Assembly (NCBI RefSeq): GCF_039503195.1 | Contig: NZ_JBCJKP010000002.1 | Coordinates: 1 to 64,000, forward strand | Reading direction: 5' to 3' | Length of the DNA: 64,000 bases | Source: Streptomyces mirabilis | Lineage (GTDB): Bacteria > Actinomycetota > Actinomycetes > Streptomycetales > Streptomycetaceae | Shown: piece after piece, positions 45,325 through 54,855 of the stretch | How the letters are laid out: each line of letters opens with the position of its first letter | How positions within the stretch are numbered: position 1 is the stretch's first letter | Made by a program: the position numbers and the translations under genes | The notes under the pieces: model-generated | Seen by the model: only the letters and a program-made list of their open reading frames with translations | Told to the model about the DNA's origin: nothing | Database searches by the model: none

Positions 45325-45619
45325 GCCGCTCCCGGGCCCCGGTGCGCGGTGCCGCTCCGGGACACCTTCTCCAGTTCTTCGAGGTGCCCGGTGCCGGCGG
45401 CGGGACGCCGGGCTTGGGTGGTGGCGGTGCCGTCGGCCCGGTGGCGGTGACCGTCCAGGAACAGCCGCGGTCGGTGCTGGTCCGGAGGGCGTGCGTCAGA
45501 GGCGGCAGCATGTGTCCTTGTGCTGGTGCCGATGCCTACTGGTGGGGCTGGTCGGCATCGGCGCCACGTGTACCGGTGCCCGTTCGAAGGGGCGGGCACC
45601 GCCGAGGACAATCATCGCC

Positions 45620-46354
45620 ATGAATGACGGTACGGGTGATGCCGAGAGCCGCCTGGCGCGGATCGAGCGGCTGCTGGAGAGCGGTGAGCGTGAGGTGGCG
45701 CCCGCGTGGCGGCGGGCGACGCGGGGTGAGCCGCGCTGGGCGGTGACCGCGGTGATCCTGGTGGCGGTCGCGCTGCAGTGGATGCTGCCGCACCGGCTCG
45801 CCTTCCATCCGTACTGGGCTTTGCCGGCCCTGGAGTTGGTGCTGCTGGCCGGTCTGGTCGCGGCGAATCCCCGGCGGGTCGAACCCCGCACCCCGTGGCT
45901 GCGGTGGTGGGGGCTGGCTCTGACCGGTGTGATCAGTCTGGCCAACGGCTGGTCGGCGGTCCGGCTGGTGTCGGGTCTGGTCAACGGCACCGCGGCGACG
46001 GAGGCCGGGCCGCTGCTGCTGACCGGCGGCGGTATCTGGCTGACGAACGTCATCGTGTTCGCCCTGTGGTACTGGGAGTGGGACCGCGGCGGGCCGATGG
46101 CACGGGTCCGCGGCCAGAGCCAGTACGCCGACTTCCTCTTCGTACAGATGCAGAGCCCGCAGACCGCGCCGCCGGACTGGGAGCCGGCGTTCCTGGACTA
46201 CCTGTATCTGTCGTTCACCAACTCCACCGCCTTCAGCCCGACCGATGTGATGCCGCTGTCGCGGTGGGCCAAGATGCTGATGATGCTGCAGTCCTCGGTC
46301 TCCTTGGTGACGGTGGTGCTGGTGGTCGCCCGGGCCGTCAACATCCTCAAGTGA
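45620..46354 (+). CDS. DUF1345 membrane protein
   Basis: A 244-residue inner-membrane protein with about six segments (WAVTAVILVAVALQWMLPHR; LELVLLAGLVAANPRRVEPR; LLTGGGIWLTNVIVFALWYW) and the family mark LDYLYLSFTNSTAFSPTDVM followed by PLSRWAKMLMMLQSSVSLVT. The YLSFTNSTAFSPTD segment resembles an ion-channel pore region. Role unknown. ATG 45620 has a weak Shine-Dalgarno. Confidence 0.8.
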   Translation: MNDGTGDAESRLARIERLLESGEREVAPAWRRATRGEPRWAVTAVILVAVALQWMLPHRLAFHPYWALPALELVLLAGLVAANPRRVEPRTPWLRWWGLALTGVISLANGWSAVRLVSGLVNGTAATEAGPLLLTGGGIWLTNVIVFALWYWEWDRGGPMARVRGQSQYADFLFVQMQSPQTAPPDWEPAFLDYLYLSFTNSTAFSPTDVMPLSRWAKMLMMLQSSVSLVTVVLVVARAVNILK

Positions 46355-46559
46355 CCGGGTCGCCTGGCCGTGTGCGGGCGGGTGGCGGCCGGTGCGTGTG
46401 TGCCGTGCAGGGGCGGCGCGCCATGGTTCGGGCCGATCCGGGCGTGTCGCGGCTGAGCCTTTTCCCACCTCACGTTGAGGGTGCGCGGTGGAGAAGACTG
46501 CGCTGCTTCCTGGCGTATGCTCGCCCGACTGCGCCGTGGCGTCGGCCCGGCACCGGTGA

Positions 46560-47078
46560 TCAGCTGCGTTCTTCGATGCTGCTGTCGGTGATCGCTCGGA
46601 ACAGCTCGCGAGCCCGCTCGCAGAACTGCTCGACATCCGTGATGTCCGGCTCGTCACCGTCCGCCAGCATCCGGGCCTGGAGTTGCTCAGAGCGCAGCCC
46701 GCCGTAGCGGGCCCGCACCTCCGCAGTCACCGGCTGGACCGCGATGTGCAGGTGCTTGCGCGCGTCGCGGCCGTGCGACCACATGCAGACGTAGGTCTGC
46801 TCAGGCCGGCACAACGTCTCCACGACACGGGCCGTATCGCGCAGCAAGGGGCCGAGTTCCGCCGCTGCCGTGTCGTCGAGCTCCGCGACGGCCACGACAT
46901 GCTCCCGCGGACCGACGATCAAGGTGCCGAGATTCATCGGCCCGACGACGTGGTTCACCGCCCAAGCAGCGGTTTCGTGCAGGACGCCCCCGGGCAACTC
47001 CCGGCGCCCGGTCAGAAGGTCACGCCCAAGACAAACGCCGTGCTCGCCTTGTATCCGGCACCCACTCGCGCCCTGCAT
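46560..47078 (-). CDS. HIT family protein
   Basis: A 172-residue histidine-triad protein. GTLIVGPREHVVAVAELDDT and MWSHGRDARKHLHIAVQPVT carry the HxHxxxQ form of the triad, as in nucleotide hydrolases or transferases of the Fhit/GalT branch. It lies 57 bp beyond the stop of the histidine kinase gene on the same strand and may be the last gene of that operon. Confidence 0.82.
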   Translation of the reverse strand: MQGASGCRIQGEHGVCLGRDLLTGRRELPGGVLHETAAWAVNHVVGPMNLGTLIVGPREHVVAVAELDDTAAAELGPLLRDTARVVETLCRPEQTYVCMWSHGRDARKHLHIAVQPVTAEVRARYGGLRSEQLQARMLADGDEPDITDVEQFCERARELFRAITDSSIEERS

Positions 47079-47134
47079 GGTCAAACCAGGCGAACGCGAC
47101 TCTCCCCTGGGCCCTGCGCGCGGAGGCGGGAGTG

Positions 47135-48178
47135 CTACCGCCTGGCGCGTCGCTCGGCTTGGCGGGGTATCCGGAGGGTGACGCATGCTCCCTCGCCGGG
47201 GGTGGAACCAACGCTGAGGTGTCCGTTCACCAGGTGGCCGCGCTCGCGCATGGCCGGCAACCCAGTACCTGTGGAGACCACCGTGCTGAGTGCGGGCCGG
47301 TTGACCGGTGCGGAAGGTTGCTGGGCTATCCCGCGGCCGTTGTCCTTGACCGCCACGCTGATCGTGTGGTCGTCGCTGTCGAGTTCTACAAGAAGGTGGC
47401 TCGCCTGAGCGTGCTTGACCGCGTTGTTCACCGCTTCCTGCACGATGCGGTAGATGTGGGCCTGGGCCTCCGGCGACAGTTCGTCTCCGAGCCTGTTCCA
47501 CTCCGCTCCGACGCGCAGTTCCGCGTCCAGCCCGAAGGTTTCCTTGGTGCGCCGGCACAGCGCCTCAAGAGCGGGCTCGAGTCCGAGCTGGTCGAGGGCG
47601 AAAGGCCGCATTTCCACGATCAGGTGCCGCAAAGACGTGATCTGGTTCGCGATCAAGCTCCGCGCCTGGTTGACGGCGTCGTTCATGGCGGCAGACTGGC
47701 CAGTGCCGACGGCGGCGGACAGAACGATCTGAACAGCGGCCAGTTCTTGAAGGGTCCCATCGTGCAACTCGCGGGCCCAACGCCGACGTTCTCGTTCCTC
47801 GCCGTCGCTGCGGGCCTGAGCCCGCTCCCGCGCGAGACTGCGGCGGCGCGATACCGCACTGCGGCCCAGCATGGCGGCGCAGCCGATCAGCAGGAGAGGC
47901 ACGATGTTCAGGCCGTTGAGAAGCGGCTCCTTGGTCATGCGTACCAGTTGTGACACGGCGAGTATGAGTGCGAGCCCGCCCAGGGAAGCCAGCCATGCCC
48001 GCCGGACGGCGGTGCTCAGTGCCGCTGCGGTGATGAGGACGACGGCTGCGCCGAGGGAGAACCTCATCTCCCAGCGAGGCTGCTGCTGGAGGACCTCGAT
48101 GGCGAAGGCGATGACGAGCAGCGCGGCACCGGTGGCCTCCATGATCGGGCCGGTCTTGGCTCGCAGCCTGCTGTTCAT
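47135..48178 (-). CDS. NarL-type sensor histidine kinase
   Basis: A 347-residue kinase with four to five N-terminal membrane segments and no large extracellular domain. The H-box is RRWARELHDGTLQELAAVQI, and the ATPase motifs are YRIVQEAVNNAVKHAQASHL, DNGRGI and TGLPAMRERG. Its start overlaps the regulator's stop (ATGA). It would phosphorylate the regulator encoded just upstream. Signal unknown, probably membrane-linked. Confidence 0.9.
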   Translation of the reverse strand: MNSRLRAKTGPIMEATGAALLVIAFAIEVLQQQPRWEMRFSLGAAVVLITAAALSTAVRRAWLASLGGLALILAVSQLVRMTKEPLLNGLNIVPLLLIGCAAMLGRSAVSRRRSLARERAQARSDGEERERRRWARELHDGTLQELAAVQIVLSAAVGTGQSAAMNDAVNQARSLIANQITSLRHLIVEMRPFALDQLGLEPALEALCRRTKETFGLDAELRVGAEWNRLGDELSPEAQAHIYRIVQEAVNNAVKHAQASHLLVELDSDDHTISVAVKDNGRGIAQQPSAPVNRPALSTVVSTGTGLPAMRERGHLVNGHLSVGSTPGEGACVTLRIPRQAERRARR

Positions 48179-48849
48179 CTCAGCAGCCCGCGCTCGCGAG
48201 CCGCGGCGATGAGTTCCGCACGTGTCTCGGTCCCGAGCTTGTCCCGAATCCTGGCGCGGTGGGTCTCCACTGTCCGAACGGAAACGTAGAGACGTCGCGC
48301 GATCTCCTGGTTGGTGTGGCCCAAGGCGAGCAGCGAGAGAACCTGAATCTCGCGCGCTGTCAGAGAGGCATCCCCATCGGTGCCGGGAGCGCCGGTGTCC
48401 GCGATGGCCAGTCGGGCGCCCATGGCAGGCTGAAGGTACGTGGCTCCCTTCGCGACCTGGCGAGCCGCGCCGACCAGTTCTTCCGCCGCCGCTTCCTTGA
48501 GCAGATATCCGGCTGCCCCGATCCGCAGGGACGCGCGGGCGAACGCGGGATCCTCCTGCATCGTGAGGATCAGAATTCGGGTACCGGGTGACGCCGCGAG
48601 CAGGTCAGGGATCGAGGGCAGGCTGGATTGGCCTGCCATGGTGAGGTCCAGGACCAGCACGGACGGTTGGTGCTTTGTCACGGTCTGCACGGTCCCCGGG
48701 ACCGTGGAACTCTCGGCGACGATCTCGAAGGACTCGTCCTGGGACAACAGCATTCGCATGCCCGCACGGACCACAGGGTGATCGTCAGCGATCACCACGC
48801 TGAGGCGTGACACAGTCTCCACCCCCTGTTCAGCGCGGTCGGCATTCAT
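48175..48849 (-). CDS. NarL-type response regulator
   Basis: A 224-residue regulator with a receiver (VVIADDHPVVRAGMRMLLSQ; VLDLTMAG with the phospho-accepting Asp) and a LuxR HTH (LTAREIQVLSLLALGHTNQE; IARRLYVSVRTVETHRARIR). It forms a coupled operon with the kinase at 47135. A 69-bp relic of a very similar gene lies at 23478-23546. The divergent hydrolase at 49067 is a possible target. Confidence 0.9.
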   Translation of the reverse strand: MNADRAEQGVETVSRLSVVIADDHPVVRAGMRMLLSQDESFEIVAESSTVPGTVQTVTKHQPSVLVLDLTMAGQSSLPSIPDLLAASPGTRILILTMQEDPAFARASLRIGAAGYLLKEAAAEELVGAARQVAKGATYLQPAMGARLAIADTGAPGTDGDASLTAREIQVLSLLALGHTNQEIARRLYVSVRTVETHRARIRDKLGTETRAELIAAARERGLLR

Positions 48850-49066
48850 GGGAGCAAAGGTACTGCGTGAGGCCGGCCGGTCCGGCCCCCAGGGGATCGA
48901 CGGAGCGATCGGGCGGGTAGCCGAAGCGGCGGGTGCGGGAAACCCGAAGGATGCCTGCGGACGGACACTGAGGTCCCGAAGGCATCAGAGCACAAGTATG
49001 GCTGGTCAGAGCCCTCGGCCGGGCGTGAAGCGCCCGGCCGGCCGACACGGACAGAACGGTTCACGG
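48850..49066. other. Divergent promoter region
   Basis: Separates the response regulator from the alpha/beta hydrolase. Apart from possible promoters nothing specific is seen; there is no GAGCATATGCTC site. Confidence 0.4.
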
Positions 49067-50127
49067 ATGATCGACAGGCGCACCTTCGGCAAGGTCACCG
49101 GCGCGGGCGCAGCGGGAGCAGCTGCGGCATCACTGATCGGCCTGAGCCGCCCTTCGGTGGCATCGGCCTTGTCCTCTGGGCCCAGCGCCGAAAAGGCGGC
49201 AACGGCGCCGACGCCGGGCACGGGCGGCGGGTCCTTCCCGGCACTGAAGCAGGTCAAGGCCGGCGAGCTCACCATCGGCTACGCCGAAGCCGGCCCGGCC
49301 CACGGACCGGCCGTCATCCTCCTGCACGGGTGGCCGTACGACATCCACAGCTACGTCGACGTCGCGCCCCTGTTGGCGGCCCAGGGCTACCGAGTCATTG
49401 TTCCCTACCTGCGTGGACACGGCACCACGAGCTTTCTCTCACCCAGCACCTTCCGCAACGCGCAGCAGTCGGTGATCGCCCTCGACATCATCGCCCTGAT
49501 GGACGCCCTGAGGATCGAGAAGGCCGTGTTCGGAGGCTTCGACTGGGGATCGCGGACGGCCGACATCATCGCCGCACTCTGGCCAAAGCGCTGCAAGGCG
49601 CTGGTCTCCGTGACCGGCTACCTCATCACCAACCGGGACAAGAACAAGCTGCCGCTGCCCCCGGCTGCCGAGTGGGCGTGGTGGTATCAGTACTACTTCG
49701 CCACGGACAGGGGGAGCTGGGCCTCCAGGAATACCGGCACGACTTCGCGAAGCTCATCTGGCACCACGTCTCCCCGACGTGGGCCTTCGACGACGCCACC
49801 TTCGACCGCACCGCCGCGGCCTTCGACAACCCGGACTACGTCAGCATCGTGATCCACAACTACCGCTGGCGGCTGGGCCTGGCCGAAGGCGACCCCCGCT
49901 ACGACAGCATCGAAGCACGACTCGCCGCCGGGCCCGGCATCGCGGTGCCCGCCATCACCGTCGACGGGGAGCTGGACCCCTTCACCCCAGCCGGCGACGG
50001 CGCGGCCTACCGGGCCAAGTTCACCGGCCCCTACGACCACCGGACGCTGCAGGGCATCGGCCACAACGTGCCGCAGGAAGCACCCGAGGCGTTCGCCCGA
50101 GCCGTCCTCGACGTCGACCGGTTCTGA
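49067..50127 (+). pseudogene. Exported alpha/beta hydrolase, second copy, frameshifted
   Basis: A paralogue of the hydrolase at 27622, in two frames. MIDRRTFGKVTGAGAAGAAA is a Tat-like signal; LLHGWPYDIHSYVDVAPLLA, VFGGFDWGSRTADIIAALWP (Asp nucleophile) and HRTLQGIGHNVPQEAPEAFA (His) follow. At 49710-49714 a run of five G would need a sixth; downstream the reading continues GELGLQEYRHDFAKLIWHHV. All catalytic residues are intact, so a sequencing error is possible. Confidence 0.78.
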
Positions 50128-50418
50128 CCAGCGGCGCTCTGCCGCCGCACAGGTCGTCCGACAACGGAAGGCGAAACCCACCACCCTGCCCGATGCCGAG
50201 CCGGGTTCGACCAGATGATCCAGGGCACCGTCGGCAGAGGCCATGTCCCGCCACCTCAGCGTGATCTGGGACCGCCGAGACGAGCGTGTGTCACGGGCTT
50301 GTCGCTGCCTTTGCCACCTGGTCTTCTGTACGCCGGGTGTTCCGTGACGCGTGTTCGCCCGCCGGCTGCGGGCAAAACCGGGCACCGGAACGGGAACGAA
50401 AAGTGAGGATGAGGCGGC

Positions 50419-51240
50419 ATGGAATCAGTGGCGGGACCGGACGTACGGGGTGCGGTGCCCGAGGGGCTCGGTGCGGCGATACGGGATACGGCGGAGGAGA
50501 TCGCCGCACTGCTGCGGGCGGGCGCCGGCATGGAACGCCGGGTGCCGCAGTCGCAGTGGAGCGTCGGGGAGGCGGCCGCGCATCTGGCACTGGCCAACGA
50601 GCTGATGGCGGACGTCGCGGCGGGCCGTGCGCGCAGCTACGGGGACGGCACGGCGCAGAGTCTGGCCGCGGCCAACGAGCAGGCGCTCGCGGCGTTCGGT
50701 GAGCGCGGGGCCGAGCCGCTGGCCGGGATGATCGTGGAGCAGGCCGGTGCGTGTCTGAGGGCGTTGGAGGAGCGGAGCGCGCAGGGGACGGTGGTCACTC
50801 CGCTGGGCCCGATGGGGCCGGATGTGCTGGGGTCGTATCTGCTCACGCACATGCTGGGACACGGTTACGATCTCGCCCGTGCGCTGGGGCGTGCGCACAT
50901 GATCGACCGGGAGCGGGTGCGGCTGACGCTGCCGTTCTTCCTGACGGTGATGCCACGGGTGACCGACACGGCCGGCACGGCCGGGCTGAGCGCCCGCTAT
51001 GCGATCCGGTTGTGGGGTGGCGGCCGGTTCGGGGTGCGGGTGGCCGGGGGTGCGGTGTCGGTCGGTGAGCGGCTGCCGGGGCGTGCGGACTGCACCATCC
51101 TCATCGAGCCGGTCACGTTTCTGCTGATGGCGCTCGGGCGCCGGGGCCAGTGGGGCGCCCTCGCTCAGGGCCGCATCCTGGTCGGGGGGCGCAAGCCTTG
51201 GCTTGCTCCGCGTTTCCCGGCTCTCTTCAAGGCGCCCTGA
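50419..51240 (+). CDS. DinB/MDMPI-like protein with SCP2 domain
   Basis: A 273-residue protein of the mycothiol-dependent maleylpyruvate isomerase-like (TIGR03083) group. The four-helix bundle includes QWSVGEAAAHLALANELMAD and YLLTHMLGHGYDLARALGRA, whose histidines would hold a metal. The C-terminal part (YAIRLWGGGRFGVRVAGGAV; DCTILIEPVTFLLMALGRRG) is SCP2-like. Probably a mycothiol-linked transferase; substrate unknown. Confidence 0.8.
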   Translation: MESVAGPDVRGAVPEGLGAAIRDTAEEIAALLRAGAGMERRVPQSQWSVGEAAAHLALANELMADVAAGRARSYGDGTAQSLAAANEQALAAFGERGAEPLAGMIVEQAGACLRALEERSAQGTVVTPLGPMGPDVLGSYLLTHMLGHGYDLARALGRAHMIDRERVRLTLPFFLTVMPRVTDTAGTAGLSARYAIRLWGGGRFGVRVAGGAVSVGERLPGRADCTILIEPVTFLLMALGRRGQWGALAQGRILVGGRKPWLAPRFPALFKAP

Positions 51241-51404
51241 GTGCGGCGGCCGGGCGGGGGCCGGCTGCCTGTGGTCGTAGGGGCTTGATGGTCGCTCGGG
51301 CTCGGGGGCGGTGACGGCCGGGGCGGCGCCGAAGAGGGTGTCGCGGTGGAGGGACTTTGCTGCCCAGGAGCCGAACATCAGGTGTGTGGGAGACATCGCC
51401 TGTC

Positions 51405-51846
51405 TCCCGATCGGCAGCGGTCAGTTCCTTTATCTGGCGACGGTGTTGGACTTGTGCTCGAAATGCCTGACGGGCTGATCGCCGACCGCATGCGGGCCTC
51501 GCTGGTCACCGGTGCTCTCAGGGCCGCAGCGAGGGCCCTCGGTGGGGACGGTCTGCGCGGGGCGGTAGTTCACAGCGACACGGGGCGCAACATGTGTCGA
51601 AGGAGTTCGCCCAGGTCTGCTCGGGGCTGGGCGTGACCAGATCACGTGGCGGGGTCGGCACAAGTGCGGACAGCGCCGCCGCGGAGAGTCTGAACGCGAC
51701 CATGAAGCGCGAGAGCTCCAGGGACGCGAGCGGTGGAACGGGCCGGCGAGGGCCGCCTCGTGGTCTTCCGTTGGACGAGCCGCTACAACACCCGCCGACG
51801 GCACTCCCGCCTCGGCCAGATCAGCCCGATCGCCTACGAACAGTGA
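51405..51846 (+). pseudogene. IS3-family OrfB C-terminal remnant
   Basis: In shifting frames the sequence reads QFLYLATVLDLCSK, then IADRMRASLVTGALRAAARA, VTRSRGGVGTSADSAAAESL and finally RWTSRYNTRRRHSRLGQISP followed by IAYEQ and a stop. This is the DDE half of an IS3 transposase with at least two frameshifts and one stop. Confidence 0.7.
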
Positions 51847-52063
51847 TCAACTATGCTGGCCACCGCCGCATGATGACTCCTGTGCACAGTCGGATCAGGT
51901 CGGCTTCGGCACGCACCAGTGACATGGTCCGACTCTGGTTGGTCGGTTGCAGGGACCAGTGACCTCAAGCTTGAGAAGCGGAACAAGCTCACGTCGTCTC
52001 CCCTCTGAACTGGTGGACAAGTGCTGTCCGTTCTCGACAATGTCGCGGCGGCATGTGGATCGG
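51847..52063. other. Gene-free stretch
   Basis: Nothing recognised between the IS3 remnant and the HAAS gene. Confidence 0.3.
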
Positions 52064-52630
52064 TCACCGCATCACGAGGTCGGTCCGGTGCCGCGTGTGC
52101 CACAGCCATGCGCAGCCGCCGAGGTAGAGGAGGGCGATCACGGTATTGGTCACCAGCATCGCCGTCGATGTCCACGGCAAGGTGGCTTGGATCAGTTTGA
52201 TCAGGCCGTAGGGCACGAGGTGGACCGCCAGGGTGCCGACTGCCTTGTGTCGCGTCGTCCACCACCAAGACCGCCACAGCAGCACAAGTCCGGTGATGCG
52301 CAGGGCGGCGCCGACCAGCTCGTGGGCTGGGCTCGGCAGGACCAGGGCCAGGATGAAGGCGACCTGCAGGAGCACCACTGTGGCCGGTCCAGGCCGCGTG
52401 CGGTGGGGGGCCGTGCCCGTCTCGTTGAGCGCGGTGGCGGCGATGGTGCGGGGGTCGCCGAGTTCGCACAGGATCGTGTCGAGGTTGCCGGGGCGTTCGG
52501 CGAGGGCGACGTCGATGTGCTCGGCGAGGTCGGCGAGCAGCTCCTGGCGGCGGACTGGGGGGAGCCCGGAGGTCTCGCGTTCGACGGCCTTGAGGTACTG
52601 CTGGATCGTGGTGTCGTCGGGGGTCTTCAT
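52064..52630 (-). CDS. HAAS-domain membrane protein
   Basis: A 188-residue protein. The N-terminal HAAS domain (IQQYLKAVERETSGLPPVRR; QELLADLAEHIDVALAERPG; LGDPRTIAATALNE) is followed by four membrane segments. HAAS proteins are coupled to PadR-type regulators and are thought to link them to the membrane. Its ATG overlaps the PadR stop (ATGA), confirming coupling. Confidence 0.82.
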   Translation of the reverse strand: MKTPDDTTIQQYLKAVERETSGLPPVRRQELLADLAEHIDVALAERPGNLDTILCELGDPRTIAATALNETGTAPHRTRPGPATVVLLQVAFILALVLPSPAHELVGAALRITGLVLLWRSWWWTTRHKAVGTLAVHLVPYGLIKLIQATLPWTSTAMLVTNTVIALLYLGGCAWLWHTRHRTDLVMR

Positions 52631-53020
52631 GCGTTGTCTCCTGCGGTGCGCGTTTCGCGTGGTTCTTGGGGCTTGTGCTGGTGATCCGTTGGGCGCGACG
52701 GGGTCAGGGAGTGGTCCACGGTGTCGCGGGAGCCGGATCAGATCCGGGCGAATTCGGCGAGTGCCGCGCGCCCGGCATCCGTCAGTTCGCAGGAGCGTCG
52801 CGCCGGTCCGGGGGCCGACTGCTGCCATGTGGCGTCGACGAGTCCGTCACGCCGCAGCCGTGACAGGAGCGGATAGGCCGGTGCCCTGGCTTGCTGCGAG
52901 CGCCCCCGACTCCTGCAGTTCGCGCAGCAGCTCGACCCCGTGCCTCGGCTGGTCCCCCATCAGCGCGAGGACGCAGTATTCGAATACGCCCCCTCCAAGC
53001 CGGCTCTCGATGTCGCTCAC
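52627..53020 (-). pseudogene. PadR-family regulator, one-base frameshift
   Basis: GTG 53020 opens SDIESRLEGGVFEYCVLALM and GDQPRHGVELLRELQESGAL, the PadR winged helix. At about 52880 one extra G shifts the frame; the other frame continues AYPLLSRLRRDGLVDATWQQ and SCELTDAGRAALAEFARIW. With that base removed the gene is complete and ends in ATGA with the HAAS gene. Either a fresh mutation or a read error. Confidence 0.72.
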
Positions 53021-53038
53021 GACCGCCTCTCGGTCTTA

Positions 53039-53067
53039 CCTGGTCCCTTGCAGCGCAAGGGACCAGG
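53039..53067. promoter_or_regulatory. 13-bp inverted repeat upstream of padR
   Basis: Perfect repeat 53039-53051/53055-53067 with AGC between (half site CCTGGTCCCTTGC). It lies 19 bp upstream of the padR start, where an operator or promoter would be expected. It could instead terminate transcripts from the SARP fragment; there is no T-tract to decide. Confidence 0.5.
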
Positions 53068-53229
53068 GGGTGTGTCGTGCACCGTCGCAAGGCCGCTCCG
53101 ACGGCCGAAGGTGCACGGGCACTGCGGATCTCGGGCCCGCAACGGGGTGTGTCGCTGCACGGTGTGCGATGTCCTGGTCTGTGTCAGGGGTGTGTTGTGT
53201 TTCCCGGAACCGCCGATGTGCGGGCGCCG

Positions 53230-53652
53230 TCAGAATTCGAGGCGGGCAGCGGCATCCGCGAACGTGGGTTCGCCGGCGCGCAGGTGCCGCTCGGCCGCCC
53301 GGGTCAGGCGGGCCGCCTCGTCCACGTCGATCTGCCAGCCCGTGGTGTTGAGCCGGTACCCGGAACCTGCGCGCTCCAGGCAGGTGCCGGCCACCCTGCG
53401 CAGCCGGCTGACGAGGGAGGCGACCGTCTGCGGGGCGGTGGGAGGGGCGTGGTCGGGCCAGAGCGTGTCGATGATGGTGTCCATGCTCACGACCCGGTTG
53501 CGGTGGGTGGCCAGCAATGCGAACAGGAGTACCGCGCTTCCCTTGGGGATGCCGGGCGGCTTGTCGGGCTGTGACCTGAGGGGCCCCAAGGGCCCGATGA
53601 GCCGCAGTCGGACGGGCTCGCCCGGGATGAGTGCGGTCGTGCAGGACGGCAT
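53230..53652 (-). pseudogene. SARP/AfsR-type regulator, N-terminal part
   Basis: A 140-residue frame: VRLRLIGPLGPLRSQPDKPP, LLATHRNRVVSMDTIIDTLW, VASLVSRLRRVAGTCLERAG, SGYRLNTTGWQIDVDEAARL. This is the OmpR-like DNA-binding domain of Streptomyces antibiotic regulatory proteins plus the start of the BTAD domain. It stops there, while SARPs have at least 250 residues, so it is truncated. Confidence 0.7.
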
Positions 53653-54007
53653 GCAGGTGGCGCTCTTTCGTGGTGCGAGGCAAACGACGGGCACCCAGCC
53701 TCGCCGCACCGCGGGCCTGCCCGCCAGCGGCTTGCGGGACAGCAACCCCTCGGTTCGGGCCCTGGCCACACCGCTCGCTCTGCCTTCAGGTCACCTTCGA
53801 TGCGGCATACGCGTCGCCCGTCTTCTTGATCACGTGCTGAGTGGGGCGGCGGAGAACAGGGCTGTCCGCCCTAGCCGCTGGCCGAATCCGTGGGACATAC
53901 GACCAGGGGGCAGCGATAGCGAACGCCGGTGAAACGGTTGTCACGGGTAAAGGCGTAATTCGTCGTCGCGCCGCTGTCCCTTCCGCCGTTTTGATCCGGA
54001 GTCATGA
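53653..54007. other. Gene-free stretch
   Basis: No gene recognised between the SARP fragment and the GAF remnant. Confidence 0.3.
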
Positions 54008-54620
54008 ATGCAAAGTCTCCCTCCTTCCGAAAACCCCGTCCGGGAGGTCTCAGCAGGTCTCAGGACTGCGGCTGCCGTCATCAACGCGGCCGCCGGGGCC
54101 GGTGAACAGCTCGCCCTGCCAGGCACCGCCGGTCATGCGATCGGAACCACGCTGGATGTGTGCCAAACGGTCCAGGAGATGACCGCGGTCCTGGTTCCGG
54201 CGATGGCCGACTACAGCACGATCGACCTGCTGGGGTGACGATCCGCCCGCCTCCGGGTTGGAAGACCGGTCGGTCTGGCGTCGAGCGGCCGTGCATGGCA
54301 TCGACCAGGGCCCCCTGCACGCACTGCGGGATGCGGTGCCGGAACTCGCCGCCGCCTGCCCGCTCTGCGAGCCCAGGCTGGTGGTCCGGCTGGACCATGG
54401 CGACACGTGGTCGCGCCCAAAGCGGCCCGGTGACGCAGACCTCGGCAGGCTCGGCCTCCACTCGATGATGGTCGTCCCCCTCGTCACACGGGGGCAGGTC
54501 CTGGGGTTGGTCACCGTCTATCGCGGACGGCAGCGCGCGTCCTTCTCACAGGCCGATCTGCGGATAGCAACACACATCGCCGCCTTCGCGGCGCTTGCGC
54601 TCGACAACGCCCGCAACAGC
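54008..54620 (+). pseudogene. GAF-domain remnant of a SpoIIE-type protein
   Basis: LRTAAAVINAAAGAGEQLAL and AIGTTLDVCQTVQEMTAVLV, then in another frame SVWRRAAVHGIDQGPLHALR, GLHSMMVVPLVTRGQVLGLV and IAAFAALALDNARN. This is the GAF domain of proteins like those at 18.6 and 21 kb. A stop at 54236 interrupts it, and no phosphatase or kinase domain follows. Confidence 0.6.
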
Positions 54621-54855
54621 GGGCCGCGCGCCGCGGGTTGGGGCCCGCGGCCGGATCCGCGGGCTTCATGGCCGTGTCACCGGCCATGGCACTGCCATGG
54701 GCGCCGGTTGACGCCGGTGAACCGCTCGGGATCGCGACGTCCGCGCCAGGGGTGCGCAATGCGACGCCGGATCGTGGGCGCTGGCCCCCGGCGCGTGGTG
54801 GGTCGGCCGCCGCGTGGTCGCAAGTCGGCGAAGTATCAGCGCTCAGGAGGATGTT

